Source: Billgrantia campisalis (GTDB taxonomy: Bacteria > Pseudomonadota > Gammaproteobacteria > Pseudomonadales > Halomonadaceae). From it: DNA of 64,000 bases. The notes under the pieces were generated by a model. It made no database searches. It worked only from the letters and a program-made list of their open reading frames with translations, and was not told where the DNA came from. Location: positions 124,001 through 188,000 of the forward strand of contig NZ_JABFUC010000007.1 of NCBI RefSeq assembly GCF_022341425.1, given 5' to 3'. Positions 52,308 to 60,837 of the stretch are shown piece by piece. Both the position numbers and the translations under genes were made by a program. Positions within the stretch are counted from its first letter, which is position 1. Every line of letters begins with the position of its first letter.

Positions 52308-53408
52308 TCAGGCGTGCCGCGCGGCAAACGCATGCAGAAAAGCGATCAAGGCATCGACGCCCGCCTCGGGCATGGCGTTGTAAAGGCTGGCGCGCACTCC
52401 CCCGACGGCCGGGTGCCCCTTCAGGTGCAACAACCCCTGTTCACTGGCCTGCCGCAGAAACTCTCCCGTCAGCGCATCATCAGCCAAATGAAAGCAGACA
52501 TTCATTCGCGACCGGTCCAGGGCGCACGAACGACAGAGGTAGAAGTCACTGCCGTCGATGGCCTCATACAGCTTGGCGCTCTTACGCCGATTGCACTCGG
52601 CCATGACACTCAGCCCGCCTTGGCGCTTCAACCATTGGAACACCAGGCCGGCGATATAGACCGCATAGGTCAGCGGGGTATTGAAGCGCCCGTTGCTTTC
52701 CGCTTGTACCCGGTAGCTGAAGGCCGAGGGCGTCTCTGGCCGCGCCGGTCGCAGCAGGTCGTCACGGATGATGACGATGGTCAGCCCGGCAGGGCCGATG
52801 TTTTTCTGCGCACCGGCATAGATGACACCGAAACGCTCAACGGCCAGGGGACGAGACAAGAAATCGGAGGTCATGTCAGCCACCAGCGGCACCTCACCCG
52901 TCTCCGGCAGCCAGTGGTACGCCAGGCCATCGGCCGTTTCATTGCTGGTGATATGGCAGTAACCTGCGCCCGGGGTCAGCTGCCAATCGGCCTGGGTGGG
53001 AATCTGACGGTAATCCCTAGCCGCCCCACTGGCGGCGACATTGATCCGCACGTAGCGACTGGCCTCGGCAATCGCCTTCCGCGACCAGTGTCCCGTATCG
53101 GCGTAATCTGTCGTCGCACCCGCGGGCAGCAGGTTCATCGGCAACAGGGCGAACTGCGCCGAGGCGCCACCCTGCAGAAACAGGATGCGATAGTCGGCGG
53201 GTACCCCGAGCAGCTCGCGCAGGTCCTGCTGCGCCTGCTGCTGGATGGCCTGGAACACCTCGCCGCTAAAGGGCATCTCCATCACCGACATGCCGCTGCG
53301 CTGCCACTCCAGCAACTCCTCCCGGGCCTGGCGCAGCACGTCGCGGGGCATCATGCCCGGGCCGGCGGCGAAGTTGAACACGGGTTCAGACGAAGAGATG
53401 CAGACCAT
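52308..53408 (-). CDS. SerC-like aminotransferase lacking phosphate-binding residues
   Basis: A 366-residue class-V aminotransferase. The PLP Lys lies in YAGAQKNIGPAGL, and GGVRASLYNAMP near the end keeps the Arg of phosphoserine aminotransferase. But the phosphate-binding His-Arg pair (E. coli residues 41-42, in SHRGKEF) is replaced by Phe-Ser (PFSGEVF), and the Arg at 77 of E. coli (GGGRGQF) is Ser here (GGASAQF). It therefore may not use phosphoserine. Its ATG overlaps the PuuD-like gene by 23 bp. A housekeeping serC is probably elsewhere. Confidence 0.75.
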   Translation of the reverse strand: MVCISSSEPVFNFAAGPGMMPRDVLRQAREELLEWQRSGMSVMEMPFSGEVFQAIQQQAQQDLRELLGVPADYRILFLQGGASAQFALLPMNLLPAGATTDYADTGHWSRKAIAEASRYVRINVAASGAARDYRQIPTQADWQLTPGAGYCHITSNETADGLAYHWLPETGEVPLVADMTSDFLSRPLAVERFGVIYAGAQKNIGPAGLTIVIIRDDLLRPARPETPSAFSYRVQAESNGRFNTPLTYAVYIAGLVFQWLKRQGGLSVMAECNRRKSAKLYEAIDGSDFYLCRSCALDRSRMNVCFHLADDALTGEFLRQASEQGLLHLKGHPAVGGVRASLYNAMPEAGVDALIAFLHAFAARHA

Positions 53409-53892
53409 GTCCGCTGGCCGCCATGAAGAACAACAAGGGGATCGACAGGATGGTATTGGTGCGTGACGAGAGGAAGGTGATGCGCGAGCAGCGCACCCGC
53501 TCCTCCATCGGTGCCGGTACGAATCCCAGCACCTTCTTCTGGTGGGGCCAGAGCACCAGCCACAGGTTGAGCAGCATCAGGGTGCCGATCCAGCCCCCCA
53601 TGCCGATCACCGCGTAGGGCCCCTCGAGCATCAGGGCATCAGGCAGCCAGCCGCGATACCACAGCATACCCATGCCCGATACCCAGACCACGATAGAGGC
53701 GTAGCGGAAGGTGCCGTGCTCACGCTGCATCCGCGCCTCCAGTGCCGCGCTGCGCGCCTCTTCGGTCGCCTCGCCATTGAACGGTTTGAAGGTCGGGTTC
53801 TTCACGACATTGGCGTAATTGTGGCCGATCCAGATGATCGCAAAGAGGATGTGTGCCCAGCGGAACACGAAGTCGAGCAATGCAAGGGTCAT
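53386..53892 (-). CDS. PuuD-like integral membrane protein
   Basis: A 168-residue protein with four predicted helices, the first WAHILFAIIWIGHNYANVV with two conserved histidine-containing motifs, and later WVSGMGMLWY and GGWIGTLMLLNLWLVLWPH. This resembles the membrane part of urate hydroxylase PuuD, without its cytochrome domain. It may carry heme or interact with the PQQ electron chain. It begins the operon with the SerC-like and PyrD-like genes. Start at 53892. Confidence 0.65.
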   Translation of the reverse strand: MTLALLDFVFRWAHILFAIIWIGHNYANVVKNPTFKPFNGEATEEARSAALEARMQREHGTFRYASIVVWVSGMGMLWYRGWLPDALMLEGPYAVIGMGGWIGTLMLLNLWLVLWPHQKKVLGFVPAPMEERVRCSRITFLSSRTNTILSIPLLFFMAASGHGLHLFV

Positions 53893-53955
53893 GGCAAGTC
53901 CCTGGGAAGCTGTCAAATGTCGCGGTCGATCAGCGTCGAGTCCGAAAGCCACCTA

Positions 53956-54096
53956 GGCTCTGTCTGAAAAGTTGACGAGCGATGGTCAGACAAGGCAAAA
54001 ATCGGCGAAAAGACGGAGTTTACGGGTTGTAAATGAGTATTTTGAGCCGATTTTTAACGCCGTATGGCCGAGCGCAGGCACTTTTCGAACAAAGCC
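53956..54096. mobile_element. MITE copy 1 (141 bp, TA-flanked)
   Basis: The ends read GGCTCTGTCTGAAAAGT and, on the other strand, GGCTTTGTTCGAAAAGT. Each end is flanked by TA. An inner inverted repeat (AAAAATCGGC / GCCGATTTTT) fills the body. An identical-length, closely matching copy is at 62835-62975. No coding region exists inside. TA target sites suggest mobilisation by an IS630/Tc1-type transposase, not present here. Confidence 0.85.
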
Positions 54097-54188
54097 TAAA
54101 CCAATGTACGGACAAACAAATAGAGCACGGCGGTCAGCGCCATGCCCGCGGCCAGAGTGCCCCCGAGAGAGTCGTGTGGCAGTTTCAT
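54096..54188 (-). CDS. 30-aa single-helix membrane ORF coupled to pqqE
   Basis: A 30-residue frame whose ATG overlaps the pqqE stop (ATGA). Residues ~8-29 are one hydrophobic helix (LGGTLAAGMALTAVLYLFV). Its stop codon TAG is made of the MITE target TA plus the first MITE base, so the element sits exactly at or just inside the original gene end. It could be a real micro-protein partner of the PQQ proteins or a truncated gene. Confidence 0.5.
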   Translation of the reverse strand: MKLPHDSLGGTLAAGMALTAVLYLFVRTLV

Positions 54189-55327
54189 GTCGCCTTCCTC
54201 CCCAACCGATGACTGCTACTCCGCGCGATCAACGAGCCGACATGCTTGTCCGGAATCGCTGACTGCTGGACCGCCTGTTGGATGAGATGGTGGTGGGGAG
54301 ACTTGCTACAGGCGGGATCGGTATTGGCGGCATCGCCCGTCAGCAGCAGGGCCTGGCAGCGGCAGCCGCCGAAATCCTTCTCCCTCTCGTCGCAGCTGCG
54401 GCAAGGCTCTTTCATCCATGCATCACCGCGGAATTTCTGAAAGGTCGGAGACTCCCGCCACAGCCACTCGAGGCTGTGCTCTCGGACATTCGGAAACTCC
54501 AGGGTGTCGATGCTGCGGGCCTGGGAGCAGGGCAGCGCCGAGCCATCCGGTGCGATGGTCAGGTGGATGGACCCCCAACCGTTCATGCACGCCTTGGGAC
54601 GCCCCTCGTAATAATCGGGAATGACAAAAAAGATGGTCATGGCGTCGCCCAGGCGCTCACGGGCCTTATTCACTTCCGATTCCGCCCACTCCAGCTCTTC
54701 ACGAGTGGGCAGCAACTGGTCTCGATTCAGTAACGCCCAGTTGTAGTACTGCACGTTGGCCAGCTCCAGATACTCCACGCCCATCTCGCTGGCAAGTTCG
54801 ATAATCTCCGGCACCTGGGCGATATTGTGCCGACTGATGGGAACATTCAGCACCATGGGGAAACCATGGATCTTGATCTCTTTGGCGACTGAAAGTTTCC
54901 TGTCGAAACTCTCCACCCCTGCCAGCATATTCGCCGTATCACGGTCACTGGACTGGAAGCCCAGTTGAATATGTTTGAGCCCGGCCTCCTTGAGTGCCGC
55001 CAGGCGTTTCGAGGTAAGACCGATGCCGGACGTGATCAGGTTAGTGTAATAGCCCAGGTCGTTGGCTTCGCAAACCAACTCCTCGAGATCCTTGCGCAGG
55101 GTGGGCTCACCGCCAGAAAAGCCGATCTGCATGGCACCCATCTTACGGGCGTCGCGTATCACGCCCTTCCATTCATCGGTGCTCAACTCATGCTCACGAT
55201 AGCGGTCGAAATCGACCGGGTTACTGCAGAACACACACTGCAGCGGGCATTGATAGGTGAGTTCGAGCAACACCCAGATGGGCTTTCCTTCCCCATCAAG
55301 ACGCAATTCGGATCCAACCTTTGGCAT
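54185..55327 (-). CDS. pqqE: PQQ biosynthesis radical-SAM protein PqqE
   Basis: A 380-residue radical-SAM enzyme with the CPLQCVFC cluster motif (Cys27, Cys31, Cys34), FSGGEPTLRKDLEE for SAM, and a C-terminal SPASM region with the Cys residues in CRSCDEREKDFGGCRCQ. It forms the Glu-Tyr carbon-carbon bond in PqqA, with PqqD as chaperone. GGAGG lies six bases before the ATG at 55327. Its start overlaps pqqD by 32 bp. Confidence 0.95.
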   Translation of the reverse strand: MPKVGSELRLDGEGKPIWVLLELTYQCPLQCVFCSNPVDFDRYREHELSTDEWKGVIRDARKMGAMQIGFSGGEPTLRKDLEELVCEANDLGYYTNLITSGIGLTSKRLAALKEAGLKHIQLGFQSSDRDTANMLAGVESFDRKLSVAKEIKIHGFPMVLNVPISRHNIAQVPEIIELASEMGVEYLELANVQYYNWALLNRDQLLPTREELEWAESEVNKARERLGDAMTIFFVIPDYYEGRPKACMNGWGSIHLTIAPDGSALPCSQARSIDTLEFPNVREHSLEWLWRESPTFQKFRGDAWMKEPCRSCDEREKDFGGCRCQALLLTGDAANTDPACSKSPHHHLIQQAVQQSAIPDKHVGSLIARSSSHRLGRKAT

Positions 55328-55589
55328 GGGACACCTCCAGGAACTTGATGACACCTTCGGTAATGGCATCACGATCGGCTTGATAGAGCGCCTCTAGCTC
55401 ATCAATGATCTCTTCGACGGTAGTCTCACCGTTGCAACATTTCAGGATGGCCCCGCCAGTATCATTCAACTTAACGATACCCTCGGGATAGAGAAGCACG
55501 TGCGCGTTCTGGGACTCTTCCCAGCGAAAGAGAAAGGTGGGACTAACGAAATAAGTATCGCCCAGACTAACCTCATTGTGCGCTGCCAT
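55296..55589 (-). CDS. pqqD: PQQ peptide chaperone PqqD
   Basis: A 97-residue PqqD with the family line LLYPEGIVKLNDTGGAILK and TVEEIIDELEALYQ, FLEVSHAKGWI. It binds the PqqA leader and presents it to PqqE. Two starts are possible: 55589 (GAGGAG upstream, standard length) and 55637 (16 more residues). Only 32 bp overlap with pqqE and 70 bp from pqqA, so the three form one unit. Confidence 0.9.
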   Translation of the reverse strand: MAAHNEVSLGDTYFVSPTFLFRWEESQNAHVLLYPEGIVKLNDTGGAILKCCNGETTVEEIIDELEALYQADRDAITEGVIKFLEVSHAKGWIRIAS

Positions 55590-55659
55590 GCCCAGCTCCT
55601 CTTTATTGTAATCGTGACTAAAGCCGGGAATGGCCATAGACCACTCCCGGCGACTCACT

Positions 55660-55734
55660 CAGCGGACATAGACATAGGCTGTGACTTCAAACCCCAGACG
55701 CAGGTCACAGTACGCCGGATCGATCCATTGCATA
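55660..55734 (-). CDS. pqqA: PQQ precursor peptide PqqA
   Basis: A 24-residue peptide with the crosslink pair Glu16 and Tyr20 (GFEVTAYVYVR). PqqE joins these two residues and the rest becomes PQQ. GGAG lies seven bases before the ATG. The gene is too short for routine gene finding. The 196-bp upstream region is AT-richer than its surroundings and likely holds the pqq promoter, but no element is certain. Confidence 0.92.
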
Positions 55735-55930
55735 AGAAATCTCCCGATATGATAAAACACCATTGTTGCAACTTGTTATGCTGCCCTAATAAGGGTAGAG
55801 AGGAAAAACAGACGCATGCATAGGACTTTGGAACTAAAACCCACCCTCCTTGGTCGCAACTCTTATTCTTTACACCTTGCAAACATTGAACTGAAACCTG
55901 ATTATTGATAACGGTCAAGGACGGCTTTCA

Positions 55931-58579
55931 TTAAGTATGCAGCCATACCCAGGGCAAAGGCAGCCACTGCATCTGGTAAAACCGCTGCAGTTCCTCGAGG
56001 GTCAGGTCGGCAACCGCCCGCAATACTTGGCGGGGACGCTGGCAAGCGGTGTCGCCCACCGTCAGGCTGCTCCAGCACTGCTCCGCCCGCTGGGAAGGCT
56101 GTCGCAGCTGTCCCCGCAGACTCTGCAGCAGGCCGTCGCGGTAGTGCCTAAAGCGCGCGGGGTCGATGTCGACGGGTGACGGCTCGGACGCCAGCAGGAA
56201 ATGCCCGATCCGTTGCTGCAGTTCCGCCACCGATAGCGAAGGCGACTGCACCAGCAGTATCAGGCCGGGACGCTCATGCAGGGGCAGATAGCGGGCCAGC
56301 ACCACGTAGCCCAGCTGCTGTTCGACGCGCAGCCGCTGGAAGAAGGCATCGTGGAGCAGCGGGGCCAGCAGTCGGTGGCAGGCCTCCCGCAGCGGAGAAG
56401 CGTCTGGGGCTGGCAAATACAACGCCACCGCGCTGTCGGGATGGGTTGCCAAGAGCCGGTAGTGGTAGGTATGGCCGGCCCGCAGGGGCGCAATCACCGG
56501 CTGGCGGCGCACCACCGCTGGCCGGTCGCCGCTCGGCAGAGCGGCTTCCCACACGGCGGCCAGATGCCGCGCCTGAGACGGCTCCAGCCGGCCGGCCATC
56601 AGGCAGTCGAACCCCGCGCCATGCAGCCACTCGTGTCGGAAGGCCTGTAGCGACTCCACCGCAACCGTCGTCATCTCGGCGAGGCGCTCCTCCTCGCTGA
56701 AGCCGTGGCCCAGCCGTACCGCGGGCAGCTGCAGCAGGCGCCGGAACGAATAGTCATGCCGTTGCGCCTCCCAGCGTGCCTGCAGCACCTGCCGGGCCAG
56801 GTCGAAGCGTGACACGGTGATCGGATCGTGCATCAGGCAGCGCAGCAGTCGCTGCAGCAGCCGCTCGAACTGTCCGGGAAAGCCGCTGGCCTGCAGCGTG
56901 ATGCCCTGGTGATACCGCTCCAACGTCAGCCGCAGACCGGCCGCCCGGGCCTGCTGCAGCTCCCCGGCAAGCTCCTGCTCCAGCCAGGCGATCAGCAGTT
57001 CCGTCAGGACGAGGCCGCTGCGGGTATCCAGGTCGCGAGCCAACACTAGGTTAACGTACAGCTCCGTTCGCGTGCCCGGCAGCGACTGGTGCCAGATCCG
57101 GCACCGTCCGCTGTCGTGCAGCAGCCGGGGCAGGGAGGATGCACTCGTCTCCGGGGGGCCGGAAGGGGTCGCCAAGATGAAGGGGTTGGGGGGCGACAGG
57201 GTGAAGCGGCACGCCTCTGCCCAGGTGTCCCTGTGCCGCGGCGCCCCCGAGATTCGGTAGGGGGCCGGGAACCAGGGGCTGATGCGGTCGCCCGTGGCCT
57301 CGGGGTCGACCGCCAGCGCTAGAAGGTTGCGCGGGGTCAGGTGGGACAAGCAGTCGGCGATTACCTGGGGCTGGAACGCATCCAGTCGGTAGGGGCCGCG
57401 CAGCGCCTCCTCGACGGGATAGCGGTGGAGCTGTCGCGCCAGCGACTTGACGAACTCGATGGTCGACGTCGTGGCCAGGTGCCGGAACCGTTGCTCGGCT
57501 AGGGTCTGCCTCTCGCGATGGCGCCAGGCGGCAATGCCGTCCGCCCCGATCCGCTGCAGGTAGGTGAACACGGCTGCCGTGATGGCCTCGCGGTGGGCCA
57601 TGCCGTTAGCCGTGAGGCGCAGCTGGATCTGGAAGAGGGCCTGGGGACGCGTCTGAAGCAGCACCGAGGCGTCGATGGCCGTCAGCCATCCCCGGTCCGC
57701 GAGCCGGCCGTGCAGGCTGCCGGGGCCCCGGCAGGTCAGCAGCTCCCCCAGATACTCCCAGGGCTGCAGATAATCCTCCGGCCGCGGGGCGGGCACCGGA
57801 AAGCACAGCCGCAGCTCGTGGCAGCAATGCATCGGTTGCAGCTCCACCTGCAAGGGCAAGCTGTCGGGCTGGATCAGGGGGGGGCAGGCAGCCGGCGGCG
57901 GCATCGCCCCGCCGGGAATCCCCTCGAAGCAATGGCCCACCTGCCGCTCCAGCGCGTCCAACGGCGCCGCTCCGACAACCACCAGCCGCAGATTGGCGGC
58001 CCTGTAATAGCGCTCCCGGAAGGCCAGCAGGGCTCGGCGCAACGCCTCGGGCACCGCCCCCAGGGTGTCACGGTTGCCGGCAAAGAATCGGCTGGCGGGA
58101 TGCGCCGGATCGAGGAGCTGTTTGATGACCCCCAGGATGCGTTGCTCGTCATCCTCCCGCCGAGCCCGGTATTCCGCATCGATCACCTCCCGCTCCTGGG
58201 CGATGGCCGCTACGCTCAGGCTCGGAGCGATGAAGAACTGGGCGAACCGGTCCAGGGCACCGGCCAGGTGGTCGGGGGGAATCTCGAAGAAATAGCGGGT
58301 CAGGTCGTACTCCGTGGTGGCGTTGTAGCGCCCGCCGTGCCCCTGGACATAGCGCGGGAACTCATCCGGCGCCGGATACTTTTCCGTGCCCAGGAACAGC
58401 ATGTGCTCCAGCAGATGGGCCAGCCCGGCACACTCGGGCGGTTCATCGCCGCTGCCGGCTCCCACGCCCATGGCGGCCCCCGCCTGGTCCGCGGCGGGAT
58501 CGGAAAGTAGCAGGACCCTAAGACCGCTTGGCAAGGTGAGTGAGCGGCTTTGACGATGGTCGGGCGGAGTGTGGATCAT
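55931..58579 (-). CDS. pqqF: PqqF-type M16 peptidase
   Basis: An 882-residue M16 metallopeptidase of the insulinase type. The inverted zinc motif HLLEH lies in LAHLLEHMLFLGTEKYP, with the third ligand Glu downstream (QEREVIDAEYRARREDD). Four M16 domains run to the end. PqqF cuts the PqqA peptide to release the Glu-Tyr core. It precedes pqqA in the same direction, 196 bp away. Start at 58579 chosen because the upstream extension lacks support. Confidence 0.85.
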   Translation of the reverse strand: MIHTPPDHRQSRSLTLPSGLRVLLLSDPAADQAGAAMGVGAGSGDEPPECAGLAHLLEHMLFLGTEKYPAPDEFPRYVQGHGGRYNATTEYDLTRYFFEIPPDHLAGALDRFAQFFIAPSLSVAAIAQEREVIDAEYRARREDDEQRILGVIKQLLDPAHPASRFFAGNRDTLGAVPEALRRALLAFRERYYRAANLRLVVVGAAPLDALERQVGHCFEGIPGGAMPPPAACPPLIQPDSLPLQVELQPMHCCHELRLCFPVPAPRPEDYLQPWEYLGELLTCRGPGSLHGRLADRGWLTAIDASVLLQTRPQALFQIQLRLTANGMAHREAITAAVFTYLQRIGADGIAAWRHRERQTLAEQRFRHLATTSTIEFVKSLARQLHRYPVEEALRGPYRLDAFQPQVIADCLSHLTPRNLLALAVDPEATGDRISPWFPAPYRISGAPRHRDTWAEACRFTLSPPNPFILATPSGPPETSASSLPRLLHDSGRCRIWHQSLPGTRTELYVNLVLARDLDTRSGLVLTELLIAWLEQELAGELQQARAAGLRLTLERYHQGITLQASGFPGQFERLLQRLLRCLMHDPITVSRFDLARQVLQARWEAQRHDYSFRRLLQLPAVRLGHGFSEEERLAEMTTVAVESLQAFRHEWLHGAGFDCLMAGRLEPSQARHLAAVWEAALPSGDRPAVVRRQPVIAPLRAGHTYHYRLLATHPDSAVALYLPAPDASPLREACHRLLAPLLHDAFFQRLRVEQQLGYVVLARYLPLHERPGLILLVQSPSLSVAELQQRIGHFLLASEPSPVDIDPARFRHYRDGLLQSLRGQLRQPSQRAEQCWSSLTVGDTACQRPRQVLRAVADLTLEELQRFYQMQWLPLPWVWLHT

Positions 58580-58619
58580 CGAGGTGGCTCTGGGGCGAAA
58601 GGAATGTCCTGGCGAACCT

Positions 58620-58647
58620 AAAAAAGAGGCGCAACCGAAGTCGCGCC
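58620..58647 (-). terminator. UUCG-loop terminator after the aldehyde dehydrogenase gene
   Basis: On the minus strand GGCGCGAC (58647-58640) pairs with GTTGCGCC (58635-58628, one G-U) around a TTCG loop, followed by TCTTTTT. A second 11-bp hairpin (58759-58784) stands closer to the stop. Confidence 0.85.
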
Positions 58648-58758
58648 CCAAGGACTCACCACACACAACCACCGCTTGCCGTGAGAGAGTCTCGCGATGA
58701 AGTCGTCAAGCAGCGCACGGGGGGTTGCTAGTCGAGGCTACGTTGCTGTCCGGCCGCT

Positions 58759-58784
58759 TGCCGGGCGGCAAGAGCCGCCCGGCA
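58759..58784. other. 11-bp hairpin after the aldehyde dehydrogenase gene
   Basis: TGCCGGGCGGC (58759-58769) and GCCGCCCGGCA (58774-58784) pair perfectly around AAGA. It lies 33 bp past the gene end. No T-tract. Confidence 0.6.
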
Positions 58785-58816
58785 GGCTCGTCAAGAGTTC
58801 GGAGCGTCCGCAAGGC

Positions 58817-60337
58817 TCAGAAGAAGCCCAGCGGGTTGGTATCGTAGCTGACCAGCAGGTTCTTGGTCTGCTGGTAGTGCTCCAGCGCCACCTTGTGGGT
58901 CTCGCGGCCAATCCCGGACTTCTTGTAACCACCGAAGGCGGCGTGTGCCGGGTACTGGTGGTAGCAGTTGGTCCAGACGCGACCCGCCTGGATGCTCCGT
59001 CCCATGCGGAAGGCGACATTGATATCGCGGCTCCACACCCCGGCACCGAGGCCGAACTCGGTGTCGTTGGCGATCGCCAGGGCCTCTTCCTCGTCCTTGA
59101 AGGTGGTCACCGCGACCACCGGACCGAAGATCTCCTCCTGGAAGACGCGCATCTTGTTGTGGCCCTTGAGCAGGGTCGGCTGGATGTAGTAGCCCTTGTC
59201 GTAAGCCGGATCGAAGCTTTCCTTGTCGCCGCCGGAGAGGAACTCGGCGCCCTCCTGGCGAGCAATCTCCATATAGGACATGATCTTGTCGAACTGCTCC
59301 TGGGAGGCCTGGGCGCCGACCTGGACATCGGTATCCAGCGGGTTGCCGCGCTTGATGGTTGTCACCCGCTCGAGGACCCGGGCCATGAAGGCGTCGTAGA
59401 TGCTCTCCTGGATCAGCGCGCGCGACGGGCAGGTGCACACCTCGCCCTGGTTGAAGAACGCCAGCACCAGGCCCTCGGCTGCCTTGTCGATGAACTCCGG
59501 CTCGGCGTCCATGATGTCGGCGAAGTAGATGTTGGGTGACTTGCCGCCCAACTCCACGGTGGAGGGAATGAGACTCTCCGCGGCACACTTGAGAATATGC
59601 TGGCCCACCGGGGTCGAGCCGGTGAAGGCGAGCTTGGCGATGCGCTTGCTGGTGGCCAGCGCCTGGCCAGCTTCGGCACCGTAGCCATTGACCACGTTGA
59701 GCACGCCGGGCGGTAGCAGGTCACCGATCACCTCGACCACCTTGAGGATCGACACCGGGGTCTGTTCGGCGGGCTTGAGCACCACGCAGTTGCCCGCCGC
59801 CAGCGCCGGGCCCAGCTTCCAGGCGGCCATCAGGATCGGGAAGTTCCAAGGAATGATCTGCCCGACCACGCCCAGCGGCTCGTGAAAGTGATAGGAGACG
59901 GTCTTGGCGTCGATGTCCGCGGCCGTGCCCTCCTGGGCGCGGATGCAGCCGGCGAAATAGCGGAAGTGATCCACGGCCAGCGGGATATCGGCATTGAGTG
60001 TCTCGCGCACCGCCTTGCCGTTGTCCCAGGTCTCGGCCACGGCGAGCATTTCCAGGTTCTGCTCGAGCCGGTCGGCGATCTTCAGCAGGATGTTGCTGCG
60101 CTCGGTCGCCGAGGTCTGGCCCCAGGCCGGTGCGGCCTTGTGGGCCGCATCCAGCGCCAGCTCAACGTCTTCCGCCGTGGAGCGCGGGATCTCGCAGAAC
60201 ACCTCGCCGTTGACCGGGCTGATGTTGTCGAAGTATTGCCCCTTCACCGGCGGCACGAACTCACCACCGATGTAGTTACCATAGCGTTTTTCAAAGCTCA
60301 CAACGGAATCGGGCTGACCGGGGTTGGCATAGATCAT
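58817..60337 (-). CDS. NAD-dependent aldehyde dehydrogenase (ExaC-like)
   Basis: A 506-residue [23 protein letters not shown] is the cofactor region, [13 protein letters not shown] holds the catalytic Glu, and the nucleophile Cys is in [13 protein letters not shown]. It oxidises the aldehyde made by the PQQ alcohol dehydrogenase encoded upstream. AAGGAG lies eight bases before the ATG at 60337. A second start at 60541, with GGGAGG just upstream, would add 68 mostly disordered residues; I favour 60337. Confidence 0.9.
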   Translation of the reverse strand: MIYANPGQPDSVVSFEKRYGNYIGGEFVPPVKGQYFDNISPVNGEVFCEIPRSTAEDVELALDAAHKAAPAWGQTSATERSNILLKIADRLEQNLEMLAVAETWDNGKAVRETLNADIPLAVDHFRYFAGCIRAQEGTAADIDAKTVSYHFHEPLGVVGQIIPWNFPILMAAWKLGPALAAGNCVVLKPAEQTPVSILKVVEVIGDLLPPGVLNVVNGYGAEAGQALATSKRIAKLAFTGSTPVGQHILKCAAESLIPSTVELGGKSPNIYFADIMDAEPEFIDKAAEGLVLAFFNQGEVCTCPSRALIQESIYDAFMARVLERVTTIKRGNPLDTDVQVGAQASQEQFDKIMSYMEIARQEGAEFLSGGDKESFDPAYDKGYYIQPTLLKGHNKMRVFQEEIFGPVVAVTTFKDEEEALAIANDTEFGLGAGVWSRDINVAFRMGRSIQAGRVWTNCYHQYPAHAAFGGYKKSGIGRETHKVALEHYQQTKNLLVSYDTNPLGFF

Positions 60338-60837
60338 GTTACTGACTCCTTGAGTCGCTGGTTCTTGCGCACTGTGTGACTGAGCTGGATGCTCCTGTGA
60401 GGTGACGCCCTCCCGAGCGCCTCCAGAAACCGCTGCTAACGCCGATGGCGGCTCCGTCGATACCGAAGCACTTACGTTCGCAGTCGCGGGGGACCGTGAA
60501 CGAGCGAAGAGTTGTGTCAGCTTGTTCAGTGAAAACCCCATATGCCTCCCTCTCGTATTTCATGATTTCGGGGCATTGCCACTGCCATCTTCTGCAAAAG
60601 CAGCCTCGAAGATCAGTGTAGTGAGCTCACTCCGATCACCCATGCTCCCTTGGAGCATAATGGGCGAGCCTTTGGTAGTAGATGCTCGGGGCAGTGCCAA
60701 AAGAGACACCCCGGGCGAGTCCATGCTGCGCTGCCACAGGGGAAAGCTCCGTGTCATCCAGCGCTTCAGTGGCAGCGATGCCCGCCCTGACAGCAGGACG
60801 GGCACCCTCTATGGCGTACAGGTATGCCTGCGCCTGC
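60338..60837. other. 500-bp gap between the aldehyde dehydrogenase and PQQ dehydrogenase genes
   Basis: It contains the possible 68-residue N-terminal extension of the aldehyde dehydrogenase (60338-60541) and a hairpin at 60780-60803 (GCCCGCCCTG / CAGGACGGGC, one G-U in the minus-strand RNA) that may end the PQQ dehydrogenase transcript. Two short overlapping frames of ~75-80 codons look random. No other gene is seen. Confidence 0.55.

Noticed and set aside
52308..53408. Calling the gene serC outright
   Set aside because: Phosphate-binding residues are replaced, so the substrate is doubtful.
55655..55918. 87-codon minus-strand frame across the pqqA region
   Set aside because: Overlaps pqqA out of frame and has no ribosome site.
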